42,553 bases of DNA, from positions 1 through 42,553 of the forward strand of contig NZ_CAJJWO010000045.1 of the NCBI RefSeq assembly GCF_905196875.1, given 5' to 3'. This document shows, one piece after another, positions 1 through 8,598 of the stretch; position 1 is the first letter of the stretch; each line of letters starts with the position of its first letter. The DNA is from an uncultured Parabacteroides sp. (lineage in GTDB: Bacteria > Bacteroidota > Bacteroidia > Bacteroidales > Tannerellaceae). The notes below the pieces were generated by a model. The model did no database searches. It saw nothing but the letters and a program-made list of their open reading frames with translations, and was not told where the DNA came from. Both the position numbers and the translations under genes were made by a program.

Positions 1-303
1 TTTACGTACCTGGATGTATCCCAACGGAACGCCTGCCTCTCTAGCTTCGTCCTTATTTTCACGAAAGATGGCATCTGTTGAATAGAGATAGAAAGTATCC
101 CCTATCTTCCGGCAAGCCGGATCATGTACATTATAAGTTCCCCACGAACGGTAATCTTTCATGGAGGAGACGGATGTATAATCGTCTTTCCACGGATTAG
201 GGTTCTTTTCCGGTGCTACCGGTTGCCTGCTCAGGCTGCATCCGGAGACAACAAGGGTGGTAGCAGCCATTAGAATGGCTGCCTTAATGAATGTATTACA
301 CAT
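1..303 (-). CDS. GH43-family arabinan-acting lipoprotein, N-terminal part only (cut by window edge)
   Basis: The reading frame starts at ATG 303-301 and stays open to base 1 (101 codons), so the C-terminal part lies outside the window. Residues 1-22 form a lipoprotein signal peptide with the lipobox end VVSGC, Cys22 being the probable lipidated residue. Residues 54-73 read WGTYNVHDPACRKIGDTFYL, the first blade of a GH43 five-bladed propeller; Asp61 in HDP matches the catalytic base of arabinanases and arabinofuranosidases. The gene begins 18 bp after the stop of the upstream GH51 gene, so the two are probably co-transcribed and act on the same arabinan. Endo-arabinanase versus exo-arabinofuranosidase cannot be decided from this fragment. 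The family call is fairly safe, the exact activity is not. Confidence 0.75.
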   Translation of the reverse strand, partial: MCNTFIKAAILMAATTLVVSGCSLSRQPVAPEKNPNPWKDDYTSVSSMKDYRSWGTYNVHDPACRKIGDTFYLYSTDAIFRENKDEAREAGVPLGYIQVRK

Positions 304-321
304 GAATGATACGTGTTTAAA

Positions 322-1875
322 TTATTTCAGCTCGATCGTTACCAGTGATTTGGCAGGGATCTTCACGGTCAGTTCTCCGTTTTTATACTTTGCTCCTTTG
401 AAGTTTGCCAAACGCACGTTTTCAGGTTTGTCAAATGTGTTGCATGCACGTACATTCTCTCCCGTAATGATCTGTGCATTGCTTACATTAACATCATTCG
501 TTCCACGTACGGCACAGGATATTTCAATATCGTTTGCCGGATCGATATTAACCAGCGAAATATGTATCGCTCCGTTTTTATCTTTAGAGGCAGAAGCACT
601 TACAGCAGGAAGACTGCGTCCCAGGCGTTCATAATTGCCGCATTTCACTTCGACAGGGAGCAGGGTTGCATCCTGATGAACTTTATACATATCGAATACA
701 TGGTATGTCGGTGTCAGGATCATATTTTCGCCTTCGGTCAGGATCATAGCCTGCAATACATTGACCATCTGTGCGATGTTGGCCATTTTTACGCGGTCAC
801 AGTGTTTGTGAAAGATATTCAGGGAGACACCGGCCAGCAAAGCATCACGTAATGTATTCTGCTGATACAGGAATCCAGGGTTGGTTCCCGGTTCTACATT
901 ATACCAGGCACCCCATTCGTCAATGATTAATCCCAGACGTTTTTCCGGATCGTACTGATCCATAATTGCAGTATGACGTTCGATCAGTTCTTCGATATGT
1001 GCAGCATTCTCGATTGTGCGAAAGTATTCGTTATCATCGAAACCGGTAGCATTCCCTTTATTTGTCCAACTATCGGCGAACGTATAATAATGCAGAGAGA
1101 TACCGTTCATCATGTGACCGGGGATATTCTTCATTAAAGTACTAGTCCAGTTATAGTCGTCCACATTCGGACCACCGGCTATTTTAAACAAATGATTTGT
1201 TCCGTAATCGCGACAGTAAGTTGCGTAGCGGCGGTAGTTTTCTGCATAACCTTCGGGGGACATATTTCCACCACAACCCCAGTTTTCATTACCAACTCCC
1301 CAGAACTGAACCTTCCAGGGTTTCTCACGACCGTTCTGTTTACGCAGGTTTGCCATAGGGCTTTCTCCATCGAAGGTGATATATTCGACCCACTTCGACA
1401 TTTCCTCTACAGAACCACTCCCCATATTACCACAGATATAAGGCTCCGTTCCCAGTTCTTCGCAAAGATTCAGGAATTCGTGTGTTCCGAAACTGTTATC
1501 TTCTGTAACGCCTCCCCAGTGGGTGTTGACCATTTTAGGACGTTGATTACGTGGACCGATACCGTCACGCCAATGGTATTCGTCGGCAAAGCATCCGCCC
1601 GGCCAGCGCAAATTGGGTATATTAATATGTTTAAGGGCGGCGATAATATCGTTTCTGACTCCATTTGTATTAGGGATTTTTGAGTTTTCCCCTACCCAGA
1701 GACCATCATAGATACATCTTCCCAAATGTTCGGAAAACTGTCCGTAAATGTGTCGGTTGATCGTTTCTGTCCCCAAATCGGCATTAACAACCATCTGGGC
1801 TTTCTCTTGCGCGGATATAAATGGTATTGCCACAAAAAGCAATAATCCGGCTAACAAATTCCGTTGTGTATTCAT
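322..1875 (-). CDS. Alpha-L-arabinofuranosidase, GH51 (517 aa, short type, secreted)
   Basis: This enzyme removes terminal alpha-L-arabinofuranosyl residues from arabinan or arabinoxylan by a retaining mechanism. A cleavable signal peptide covers about residues 1-22 (ending FISA-Q), so it acts in the periplasm. The (beta/alpha)8 catalytic domain occupies most of residues 30-400, with the acid/base Glu197 in WGVGNENWG and the nucleophile Glu320 in IIDEWGAWY. A C-terminal beta domain ends in the typical KIPAKSLVTIELK. The 517-residue length fits classic GH51 enzymes with no added carbohydrate-binding module. A minus-strand -7 box (1909-1916) and paired GGTGGATA repeats lie upstream, shared in layout with the second GH51 gene. 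It is followed after 18 bp by the GH43 gene. The annotated start fits the signal peptide well. Confidence 0.95.
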   Translation of the reverse strand: MNTQRNLLAGLLLFVAIPFISAQEKAQMVVNADLGTETINRHIYGQFSEHLGRCIYDGLWVGENSKIPNTNGVRNDIIAALKHINIPNLRWPGGCFADEYHWRDGIGPRNQRPKMVNTHWGGVTEDNSFGTHEFLNLCEELGTEPYICGNMGSGSVEEMSKWVEYITFDGESPMANLRKQNGREKPWKVQFWGVGNENWGCGGNMSPEGYAENYRRYATYCRDYGTNHLFKIAGGPNVDDYNWTSTLMKNIPGHMMNGISLHYYTFADSWTNKGNATGFDDNEYFRTIENAAHIEELIERHTAIMDQYDPEKRLGLIIDEWGAWYNVEPGTNPGFLYQQNTLRDALLAGVSLNIFHKHCDRVKMANIAQMVNVLQAMILTEGENMILTPTYHVFDMYKVHQDATLLPVEVKCGNYERLGRSLPAVSASASKDKNGAIHISLVNIDPANDIEISCAVRGTNDVNVSNAQIITGENVRACNTFDKPENVRLANFKGAKYKNGELTVKIPAKSLVTIELK

Positions 1876-1908
1876 GTCTATTAAATTTATGTGTCATATT
1901 AACAACAG

Positions 1909-1916
1909 CAAATGTA
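1909..1916 (-). promoter_or_regulatory. -7 promoter box for the short GH51 gene
   Basis: The minus strand reads TACATTTG, a perfect match to the Bacteroidetes -7 consensus TAnnTTTG. It lies 33 bp upstream of the GH51 start codon at 1875, giving a leader of roughly 25-28 nt. No good -33 TTTG is present; the GGTGGATA repeat sits about where it would be, which suggests activator dependence. Confidence 0.6.
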
Positions 1917-1936
1917 GAATAAACACTTTAGGAGAA

Positions 1937-1965
1937 GGTGGATATATTGCTTTTTGTGGTGGATA
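1937..1965. promoter_or_regulatory. Paired direct repeats GGTGGATA, 21 bp apart (activator site candidate)
   Basis: GGTGGATA occurs at 1937-1944 and again at 1958-1965, a 21-bp period or two helical turns. The first copy begins 21 bp from the upstream edge of the -7 box. The same spacing and nearly the same repeat (GGTGGACA) occur before the other GH51 gene at 8599-8627. Direct repeats at this period suit AraC-type DNA-binding domains such as those of hybrid two-component regulators, which commonly control arabinan genes in Bacteroides. No such regulator is encoded in this window, so its identity is inference. Confidence 0.6.
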
Positions 1966-2010
1966 AAAGTGTATTTAGCACATTGAACATATCATTTCCC
2001 AATTATGTTC

Positions 2011-2018
2011 TATCTTTG
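2011..2018 (+). promoter_or_regulatory. -7 promoter box for the ABC exporter operon
   Basis: TATCTTTG matches TAnnTTTG exactly. Transcription would begin about 2023-2026, downstream of the ATG at 2005 and only a few bases before the ATG at 2029. This argues for the start at 2029 and a near-leaderless message. No convincing -33 TTTG is seen at the usual spacing. Confidence 0.5.
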
Positions 2019-2028
2019 TAACGACGAT

Positions 2029-3753
2029 ATGGGAAAATACTGGCAAATTCTTAAACGATATAAAGTGGGATTGTTGATCAGCCCGCTCCTTGTACTGATC
2101 ACTGTGCTGTGTGAAACGGTCCAGCCGATGTTTATGGCTGAAATCATTGACAACGGGGTCATGCCACGTGACCTGTCGGTTATTACCCGGATCGGAACCT
2201 ATATGGTGTTGGTATCCGTCGGGGGATTATTAGTCAGTATTGTGAATACTTACATTTCTTCCCGCATCGGAATCGGTTTCGGTACAGATCTACGAGGAAC
2301 ACTTTTCAATAAAATACAGCAACTATCCTTTTTCGATATCGACAAATTCAGTTCAGCTTCGCTGGTCACAAGGCTTACAAGCGATATATCTCGCATACAG
2401 CAGATCGTTCTGATGTCGATGAGACTTTTACTGCGCTCCCCGTTGATGCTCATTATGGCTGTATTCTTTGTCGTCAGCATCAATAAGCAACTGGCATTAG
2501 TTTTGATAGCTGCCATCCCGATACTCGGAGGAAGTGTCTATCTGATCTTAAGCAAAGGATTTCCCTTTTTTCTGAAAGTACAGCAAAAAGTAGATCAGCT
2601 GAACGGTGTGGTTAGGGAGAATCTCATCAATATCCGTGTCGTCAAATCATTTGTCAGGGAAGACTTTGAGACGGATAAATTTGTCAAAAGCAGCGAAGAG
2701 TTGCGTGACATGGTGATCCGGGCTTCCAACATCGTCGTTTCCATCTTTCCGGTCATGCAACTGGTCATGAATCTATCCATACTAGCTATCCTCTGGCTGG
2801 GCGGACAGAAAGTGATGCACGGCGAACTGAAAGTGGGCGAACTGATCTCATTCGTAAATTATCTCGCTCAGGTATTAATGGCTCTAATGATGCTTTCCAT
2901 GATCATCATGTCATACGCCCGCGCTTCCGCATCTTCCAAACGGATCATGGAAGTACTGGAAACGGAACCTTCCCTGACGAACACCAAAGAAGGACTTCAG
3001 AACAAACACCGGATAAAGAAAGGAGAAGTGACATTTAATAACGTCAGTTTCCGCTATATCGGTGGAGAGAATGATATTCTACAACATATCAGCTTCCGGG
3101 CGGAACCCGGCGAAACGATCGCACTGGTCGGCGCTACCGGCTCTGCTAAAAGCTCCCTGGTACAACTGATACCGCGGTTATACGATGTTACTGCCGGAGA
3201 AATCCAGATCGACAATATCCCGATAAAAGACTACAACCTGGATGAACTTCACCAGGGGATCGGCATGGTTCTTCAAAAGAACGAACTGTTCACCGGTACG
3301 ATCATCGAGAACCTCAAATGGGGAAAACCCGACGCATCGATGGAAGAGATAGAAGAAGCCACCCGTGCCGCCGAAGCACACGATTTTATCCAGTCCTTCA
3401 CAGACGGTTACAATACGTTGCTGGGACGCGGAGGTATCAATCTTTCCGGCGGACAGAAACAGCGTATCTGCATCGCCCGTGCTCTACTCCGTAAACCCAA
3501 GATACTGATCCTCGATGATAGTACAAGTGCTGTCGATACGGAAACCGAACTGAAAATACGGAACAACCTAAATAAGTTGTTGCACGACACGACTGTATTT
3601 ATCATCACCCAGCGAATCAATACGATGCAATCGGCTGACCGGGTGATCGTACTTGAAGACGGTGAGATCAGCGCCATAGGTACTCCGGATGAATTGATCG
3701 AAACATCTACCGTTTATCAGGAAATATATCATTCACAACAAGTATTATTATAA
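2029..3753 (+). CDS. ABC exporter half-transporter, subunit with degenerate ATP site
   Basis: This is a type I ABC exporter: six membrane segments (about residues 20-310 counting from the ATG at 2005) followed by a nucleotide-binding domain. The start at 2029 is preferred because the -7 box (2011-2018) overlaps the longer frame from 2005. Key motifs, numbered from 2005: Walker A GATGSAKSS (376-384), with Ala381 where Gly is usual; signature LSGGQ (480-484) intact; Walker B ILILDD with Asp505 in place of the catalytic Glu; Gln536 in place of the H-loop His (IITQRINTM). Three losses on the Walker A/B/H-loop face with an intact signature are the pattern of the non-catalytic half of a heterodimeric exporter. 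The partner starts 6 bp downstream. The substrate is unknown and a role in arabinose use is not evident. Confidence 0.92.
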   Translation: MGKYWQILKRYKVGLLISPLLVLITVLCETVQPMFMAEIIDNGVMPRDLSVITRIGTYMVLVSVGGLLVSIVNTYISSRIGIGFGTDLRGTLFNKIQQLSFFDIDKFSSASLVTRLTSDISRIQQIVLMSMRLLLRSPLMLIMAVFFVVSINKQLALVLIAAIPILGGSVYLILSKGFPFFLKVQQKVDQLNGVVRENLINIRVVKSFVREDFETDKFVKSSEELRDMVIRASNIVVSIFPVMQLVMNLSILAILWLGGQKVMHGELKVGELISFVNYLAQVLMALMMLSMIIMSYARASASSKRIMEVLETEPSLTNTKEGLQNKHRIKKGEVTFNNVSFRYIGGENDILQHISFRAEPGETIALVGATGSAKSSLVQLIPRLYDVTAGEIQIDNIPIKDYNLDELHQGIGMVLQKNELFTGTIIENLKWGKPDASMEEIEEATRAAEAHDFIQSFTDGYNTLLGRGGINLSGGQKQRICIARALLRKPKILILDDSTSAVDTETELKIRNNLNKLLHDTTVFIITQRINTMQSADRVIVLEDGEISAIGTPDELIETSTVYQEIYHSQQVLL

Positions 3754-3759
3754 TAGGAT

Positions 3760-5526
3760 ATGGCACACGGAGATCATTTAAAAGAAAATGCAAAGCCCCG
3801 GGAAGGAAAGAAAACTTTCTTCCGGCTGATTTCGTACCTGTCCTGTGACAAGCGTCTATTGTTAGTGATCGGCTTCCTTATCATTGTCAGTATCGTGGCT
3901 AACCTGTTGGGCTCATACATGTTGCGCCCGATTATCAATGATTACATCCTTCCCGGAGACTTCCACGGATTGATCAGGGTTTTGGCTATCCTTGCCTCCA
4001 TTTACCTTACAGGAGTCGCCGCCGTCTATATCCAATATATCCTGTTGAATAAGATTGGTCAGCGCACCGTTACCCGTATGCGTGCCGACCTTTTCCGGAA
4101 AATGGAACATCTGCCGGTTAAATATTTCGATACCCATCAGCATGGTGACCTAATGAGTCGTTACACGAATGACATAGATAAGATCAGCGACGCACTGACC
4201 GACAGTCTGTCGGATATGCTATCGAGCGCCCTTACCCTGATCGGTATTTTCTGCCTGATGTTATATATCAGTCCCATACTGACCCTGGTAACACTGGTTA
4301 CTGTTCCGCTGATGTTCCTTTTTGCCAAAGGGATCGTGAAACGAAGCCGCAAATACTTCAAAGCCCAGCAGGAATCTATTGGTACCCTGAACGGGTATAT
4401 CGAAGAAATGATAAGTGGGCAGAAGGTGATCAAAGTATTCGGACACGAAAAGAAAGTCCAATCCGATTTCGACACACTCAACGACGACCTGAAAGGTAAA
4501 TCGGAGAAAGCCCAGTTCTATTCCGGCATGATGATGCCCGTTATGCAGAATCTGAATACGTTGAATTACGTCTTTATCACGATTGTGGGTGCTTTACTCG
4601 CCATCTTTCGTGGTTTCGATGTCGGCGGTCTCGCAGCCTTCCTGCAATATTCCCGCCAGTTCGGACGTCCGATCAATGAATTGGCCAGCCTTTACAACAG
4701 TATCCAGGCTGCCATCGCGGGAGCCGAACGTATCTTCGAAGTGATCGACGAAGCACCGGAAACACCGGACGCTCCTGGAGCCATCGCTTTACAACAGGTA
4801 CAGGGAGATGTTTCTATGAAAGATGTTTATTTCGGATACAAACCGGAAAAAACAATCCTGAAAGGGATCTCGCTCCATGCCTCCGCCGGTTGTAAAATAG
4901 CATTGGTCGGTGCTACCGGAGCCGGAAAGACAACTATCCTGAACATGCTCCCCCGTTTCTTTGATATCCAGTCGGGCGAAATTGCCATAGACGGTCACCC
5001 GATACAACAGATCAAACGAAACAGCCTCCGTCAATCCATGGCGATCGTTTTACAGGACACCCATCTGTTCACAGGAACTGTCCGCGAAAATATCCGCTTC
5101 GGACGCCTGGACGCTACCGATGAAGAAGTCATACAGGCGGCCAAACTAACCGCCGCCCATTCTTTCATCAAACGTCTGCCCCAGGGATACGACACCTTAC
5201 TGGAAAACGATGGTACCAACCTTAGCCAGGGGCAACGGCAGTTGCTCAATATCGCCCGTGCCGCCATTGCAGATCCTCCTATCTTGTTATTGGACGAAGC
5301 GACCAGCAATATCGACACCCGTAGCGAGATACTCATCCAAAAAGGTCTCGACCAACTGATGCAAGGACGCACGAGCCTGATCATCGCGCATCGTCTCTCC
5401 ACCATCAGAAATGCAGACGTGATCCTGGTACTCGAACAAGGACAGATCGTAGAACAGGGAAATCACGAAGAACTTCTACGTTTGAAAGGGAAATATTACT
5501 CGCTGAATCAGGAGCAGTTCAAGTAA
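3760..5526 (+). CDS. ABC exporter half-transporter, catalytic partner subunit (588 aa)
   Basis: This is the second half of the heterodimeric exporter, with membrane segments within residues 30-310 and a nucleotide-binding domain from about 345. Walker A GATGAGKTT (384-392), Walker B ILLLDE with catalytic Glu513, and H-loop His544 (IIAHRLSTI) are all canonical. The signature is LSQGQ (488-492) rather than LSGGQ. Paired with the first subunit, this Walker A/B/H-loop set plus the partner's LSGGQ make one complete ATPase site. The other site combines the partner's altered motifs with this altered signature. This matches the one-active-site design known for BmrCD- and TM287/288-type exporters. Exported compound unknown; drug or lipid efflux are possible roles. 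Convergent with the nitroreductase gene downstream. Confidence 0.93.
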   Translation: MAHGDHLKENAKPREGKKTFFRLISYLSCDKRLLLVIGFLIIVSIVANLLGSYMLRPIINDYILPGDFHGLIRVLAILASIYLTGVAAVYIQYILLNKIGQRTVTRMRADLFRKMEHLPVKYFDTHQHGDLMSRYTNDIDKISDALTDSLSDMLSSALTLIGIFCLMLYISPILTLVTLVTVPLMFLFAKGIVKRSRKYFKAQQESIGTLNGYIEEMISGQKVIKVFGHEKKVQSDFDTLNDDLKGKSEKAQFYSGMMMPVMQNLNTLNYVFITIVGALLAIFRGFDVGGLAAFLQYSRQFGRPINELASLYNSIQAAIAGAERIFEVIDEAPETPDAPGAIALQQVQGDVSMKDVYFGYKPEKTILKGISLHASAGCKIALVGATGAGKTTILNMLPRFFDIQSGEIAIDGHPIQQIKRNSLRQSMAIVLQDTHLFTGTVRENIRFGRLDATDEEVIQAAKLTAAHSFIKRLPQGYDTLLENDGTNLSQGQRQLLNIARAAIADPPILLLDEATSNIDTRSEILIQKGLDQLMQGRTSLIIAHRLSTIRNADVILVLEQGQIVEQGNHEELLRLKGKYYSLNQEQFK

Positions 5527-5536
5527 AGACAGCCAG

Positions 5537-5558
5537 AAAATCGTGTATGAACGGTTTT
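5537..5558 (+). terminator. Possible weak terminator after the ABC exporter genes
   Basis: AAAATCGT and ACGGTTTT form an eight-pair stem with one G-U pair and the loop GTATGA, ending in four T. It lies between two converging genes. The stem is weak and no long T-run follows. Confidence 0.35.
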
Positions 5559-5573
5559 GCCTGAAGAGTAACA

Positions 5574-6302
5574 TTAAATCCTACGATAAACATCCTCAAA
5601 CGGCAGTCTGCACCGCTCTCCCCAGATCCCTTTATTTCCATCCCGTATTCCACAGGGAATAACCATGTTTATTTCAGCGCCATGAGGTAATTTCAATGCT
5701 TTTTTCAGCCGACGACTGTCCAAACCTTCTAAGGGACAGGTGTCGTACCCTTCGTTTGCCATCGCAATCATAAACGTCTGGGCGGCAAGTGCACATGATT
5801 TATGAGCAACCACACGCACATCGTTCTCGGACACTTCAAGCATCATCGGACGAAAGATACTGATAGTATTAGCCAGCAGTTTTCTGAACAACCCCAAAAT
5901 CCCGAAGAACCGGGCATAAATGAACGGCATCAATTTCCCGTAGTATAATTCCCGATCTTTGATACGTTTATCCTGACGTTCTTTCGGACTGTTCCGGCGA
6001 ATATTCTCCCGTTCAAAATCGAGAACGAACCGAGCATGCTTCTTGTACAAGTCTCGCCGTACAACGAAAACAACAATTTGCGAAGCTGTTGAAGCCGCTT
6101 TCTGGTCGAGACAAGCTCTTGAAACTTCCGCCAACAATTCGGGCTCCGTTATATGGTAAAACTCCCACAACTGCATATTCGAACTGTTGGGAGCCAATGT
6201 CGCCAGTTCCAGACAATACTTTACCCTTTCCGGATCTATCGGTTTTGCTTTATCATACGCCCGTACGGAACGACGGTAATCGAGGACTTCTTCTAAATTC
6301 AT
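5574..6302 (-). CDS. Nitroreductase-family FMN protein (242 aa)
   Basis: The N-terminus MNLEEVLDYRRSVRAYD has the arginine-rich FMN-phosphate contact typical of nitroreductases (R10, R11, R14). PNSSNMQLWEF (residues 38-48) and HKSCALAAQTFMIAMANEGYDT correspond to further conserved cofactor and dimer-interface segments of the NfsB/FRP-like fold. A region around residues 85-140 is longer than in minimal family members and contains a hydrophobic helix (FGILGLFRKLLANTI). Such proteins reduce nitroaromatics, quinones or flavins with NAD(P)H; the physiological substrate here is unknown. No signal peptide, so cytosolic. A -7 box TAATTTTG lies 42 bp upstream on the minus strand. The gene is convergent with the ABC exporter and shows no clear link to arabinose use. 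Confidence 0.88.
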   Translation of the reverse strand: MNLEEVLDYRRSVRAYDKAKPIDPERVKYCLELATLAPNSSNMQLWEFYHITEPELLAEVSRACLDQKAASTASQIVVFVVRRDLYKKHARFVLDFERENIRRNSPKERQDKRIKDRELYYGKLMPFIYARFFGILGLFRKLLANTISIFRPMMLEVSENDVRVVAHKSCALAAQTFMIAMANEGYDTCPLEGLDSRRLKKALKLPHGAEINMVIPCGIRDGNKGIWGERCRLPFEDVYRRI

Positions 6303-6343
6303 AATGCTGACTTATTTAATTAAAAAACTTTTCTATATCACTA

Positions 6344-6351
6344 CAAAATTA
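6344..6351 (-). promoter_or_regulatory. -7 promoter box for the nitroreductase gene
   Basis: The minus strand reads TAATTTTG, a perfect TAnnTTTG match, 42 bp upstream of the start codon at 6302. It overlaps the stop of the gene remnant at 6349-6516. Confidence 0.5.
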
Positions 6352-6516
6352 AAACATTCCTGCAATATGTTTGTTTACCAGCACAACATCTCTATCCTTT
6401 ACTTTATGTTTCTTTAGCGGATAACCCTCAGGACTGATAATCACTTTTACCTCTATCTGCTGATTTAACAAAGTTACCCTCAATCCATCATTGCTGAACT
6501 CCGGATTGAGGGAAGA
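6349..6516 (-). pseudogene. C-terminal remnant of an unidentified gene
   Basis: In the 275-bp gap between the nitroreductase and the large GH51 gene, one minus-strand frame is open for 55 codons between stops. It reads as plausible protein (for example NPEFSNDGLRVTLLNQQIEV, SPEGYPLKKHKVKDRDVVLV and the end NKHIAGMF). No in-frame ATG exists. Its composition looks coding, so it may be the tail of a decayed or deleted gene. Family not recognised. Chance opening of such a short frame cannot be excluded. Confidence 0.35.
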
Positions 6517-6577
6517 CTAATATTTTTGAATTATCCCTCTACACTATGTAAAGGAATAGTTCGTAATTAATAAAATG

Positions 6578-8530
6578 TCAAAAAGCTATGCGATAAACAG
6601 AAAAACTTAACGGGAGAAGTACTACTTCTGCAGCCGGAGCTTCCAGTTCGATTTCCGAAACAACAGGCACTACCTGGTCCGGTTTGCAGATCGTATTTTT
6701 AGCTTCCAGATCAGAGGCGTGAAGTACAGTTACCGTACCTTTATGTTTTCCACCGGAAAGGCCGTTCAAATCCAGTTTGACTTTTCTGTTTTGAATACCG
6801 GTATTGGCGATCTTAATGATCAACTCACTTGTCTTCTTATCGACTGCAGCCGTTGCATACAAATCATTTTGTCCGGTAACAGATTCATTCTGCATAGTCA
6901 AAGGCACGACATTTGTACCGGCATTATGACCGTAAAGTTGCTGCACATAGTAATTCGGAGTTTTCACCAAAGAAAGATTATCAAACCATATCAAATCCGG
7001 ACGCCACTGCCAGGCATCCACATGGGCAAACAGAGGTGCATAAGTACAGATCTGTACTACATCCGCATTACGCTCAAAGCCAGTCATAAAAGCAGCCTCA
7101 GCCAATGCTGTAAGGAAACTATTCTCGCGATTGTTCGGATGGCAGGCATATTCACCGGCAAAAACCTTAGGACCGTTACGATCGTATGAGTCATAGCGTT
7201 TCGCTCCCTTCAGGAACCATTCCGGAGAACGGTAATAATGCTCGTCCACCAGGTCGACTTTCATGCGCTTCATCTCCGGCCATAAGAAGTCGAAGTCTTC
7301 GCCTTCTGCCTGCGGGCCGGAACTACCAATAACTTTGATATCCGGATATTTGGCGCGAATAGCCTTTACAAAAGGTTCCAGGCGTTCGGTAAACAAAGTA
7401 CCCCACTGCTCGTTACCAATAGCAATAAACTTCAGGTTGAAAGGAGCCGGATGTCCCATATCGGCACGCAGTTTTCCCCATTTAGAGGTCACAGGACCGT
7501 TGGCAAACTCGATCAGGTCGAGCGCATCGTCGATATAAGGTTGCAATTTATCGACCGAGCAGTTTTCTTTCGGATCATCATTTTCATACTGACAGGAAAG
7601 ACCGCAATTCAATACAGGAAGCGGCTCGGCACCAATATCCTCACTCAACTGGAAATATTCGAAGAAACCTAAACCGTAAGACTGATAATAATCGGAGAAC
7701 TTCTTATGAGGAAATGTGTAATTCCAACGATTGATATTGATCGGACGGTTTTCAACCGGACCAACCGTATTTTTCCACTGATAACGGGTAGCCAGGTTTG
7801 TTCCTTCTACGATACAACCTCCGGGGAAGCGGAATACACCCGGCTTAAGGTCTTTCAATGCCTGCGCAAGATCGGCACGCATACCGTTCGGACGATTATT
7901 GAATGTTTTCTGAGGAAATAAAGATATATGTTCGAGATCCGCCGTTCCCTGTGTAAGCATCGTGATACGTAAACGGGAATGGGCTTCTGTTGCCTCGGGA
8001 GTAAGGACTACGGAATACTTTTTCCAATCTTTACCGTTTATCTCAACTTCCTTTGTTTCATAAATATCATGCTCACTATTTACCAGATTTATACGAAACT
8101 TGATCGTACCGTTAGTTACCGTACGAGCATAAAAAGAAAAGTCATACTTCTCCCCTGCCTTAATACCAATGCCCTTAAAACCTTCGTTATCCAGTCCTGT
8201 ACCGGTCAGTTCTTTATTATAAGAAAGTCGTACATAATGCGGGTTCTTGTCAAAACAAGGGGATTTGGTTTGTACCGTTATATTTCCAAAAGGAACCCAG
8301 CCCCCGAAAGGATTTTCAAACTCAAAAGAACGGTTCTTAATCAGCTCTGCATACAATCCTCCATCCGCTCCGAAGTTAATATCTTCAAAAAAGATACCGT
8401 ACATGGTGGATTGGATAGGCGCACCCGTTTGCTGCACGTCTATTTTGAACTCATTAATCTGTGCCATCAGGCTGCTTACCCCCATGCTTAAGAGGAACAG
8501 GGAGATAACGTTTTTCATGCTTCTTCTCAT
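6578..8530 (-). CDS. Alpha-L-arabinofuranosidase, GH51 (650 aa, long type with beta-sandwich insert)
   Basis: This secreted arabinofuranosidase is of the longer GH51 type. A signal peptide spans about residues 1-23 (ending SLMA-Q); either Met1 (8530) or Met5 (8518) could be the start. After the YGIFFEDINFGADGG motif (44-58), residues about 75-210 form a carbohydrate-binding-like beta-sandwich. The TIM barrel follows, with acid/base Glu374 in IAIGNEQWG and nucleophile Glu460 in FAGEYACHP. The C-terminus is a beta domain. Long GH51 enzymes commonly act on arabinan side chains or arabinoxylan; which one is not decided here. It is divergent from galM, and its promoter carries the same direct-repeat layout as the short GH51 gene, so the two enzymes are probably co-induced. 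Confidence 0.95.
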   Translation of the reverse strand: MRRSMKNVISLFLLSMGVSSLMAQINEFKIDVQQTGAPIQSTMYGIFFEDINFGADGGLYAELIKNRSFEFENPFGGWVPFGNITVQTKSPCFDKNPHYVRLSYNKELTGTGLDNEGFKGIGIKAGEKYDFSFYARTVTNGTIKFRINLVNSEHDIYETKEVEINGKDWKKYSVVLTPEATEAHSRLRITMLTQGTADLEHISLFPQKTFNNRPNGMRADLAQALKDLKPGVFRFPGGCIVEGTNLATRYQWKNTVGPVENRPININRWNYTFPHKKFSDYYQSYGLGFFEYFQLSEDIGAEPLPVLNCGLSCQYENDDPKENCSVDKLQPYIDDALDLIEFANGPVTSKWGKLRADMGHPAPFNLKFIAIGNEQWGTLFTERLEPFVKAIRAKYPDIKVIGSSGPQAEGEDFDFLWPEMKRMKVDLVDEHYYRSPEWFLKGAKRYDSYDRNGPKVFAGEYACHPNNRENSFLTALAEAAFMTGFERNADVVQICTYAPLFAHVDAWQWRPDLIWFDNLSLVKTPNYYVQQLYGHNAGTNVVPLTMQNESVTGQNDLYATAAVDKKTSELIIKIANTGIQNRKVKLDLNGLSGGKHKGTVTVLHASDLEAKNTICKPDQVVPVVSEIELEAPAAEVVLLPLSFSVYRIAF

Positions 8531-8570
8531 ATCAAGTGTTTTTCTGTGAAATAAAAGATTTATTTAGTTG

Positions 8571-8578
8571 CAAATATA
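8571..8578 (-). promoter_or_regulatory. -7 promoter box for the long GH51 gene
   Basis: The minus strand reads TATATTTG, a perfect TAnnTTTG match, 41 bp before the ATG at 8530. The direct repeat begins exactly 21 bp from its upstream edge, as at the other GH51 promoter. Confidence 0.6.
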
Positions 8579-8598
8579 CACTAATCACCCATACACAA

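Noticed and set aside
1923..1973. AAGTGT-type half sites flanking the first GH51 promoter as an AraR operator
   Set aside because: ACACTT (1923-1928) and AAGTGTA (1967-1973) are widely separated and do not match the compact araD palindrome.
2005..2028. Earlier ATG at 2005 for the first ABC subunit
   Set aside because: It overlaps and precedes the -7 box at 2011-2018; the next ATG at 2029 gives a more family-like N-terminus (MGKYWQILKRYK).
6469..6476. Minus-strand TAACTTTG as another nitroreductase promoter
   Set aside because: It lies about 165 bp upstream, inside the gene remnant; the box at 6344-6351 is at a better distance.
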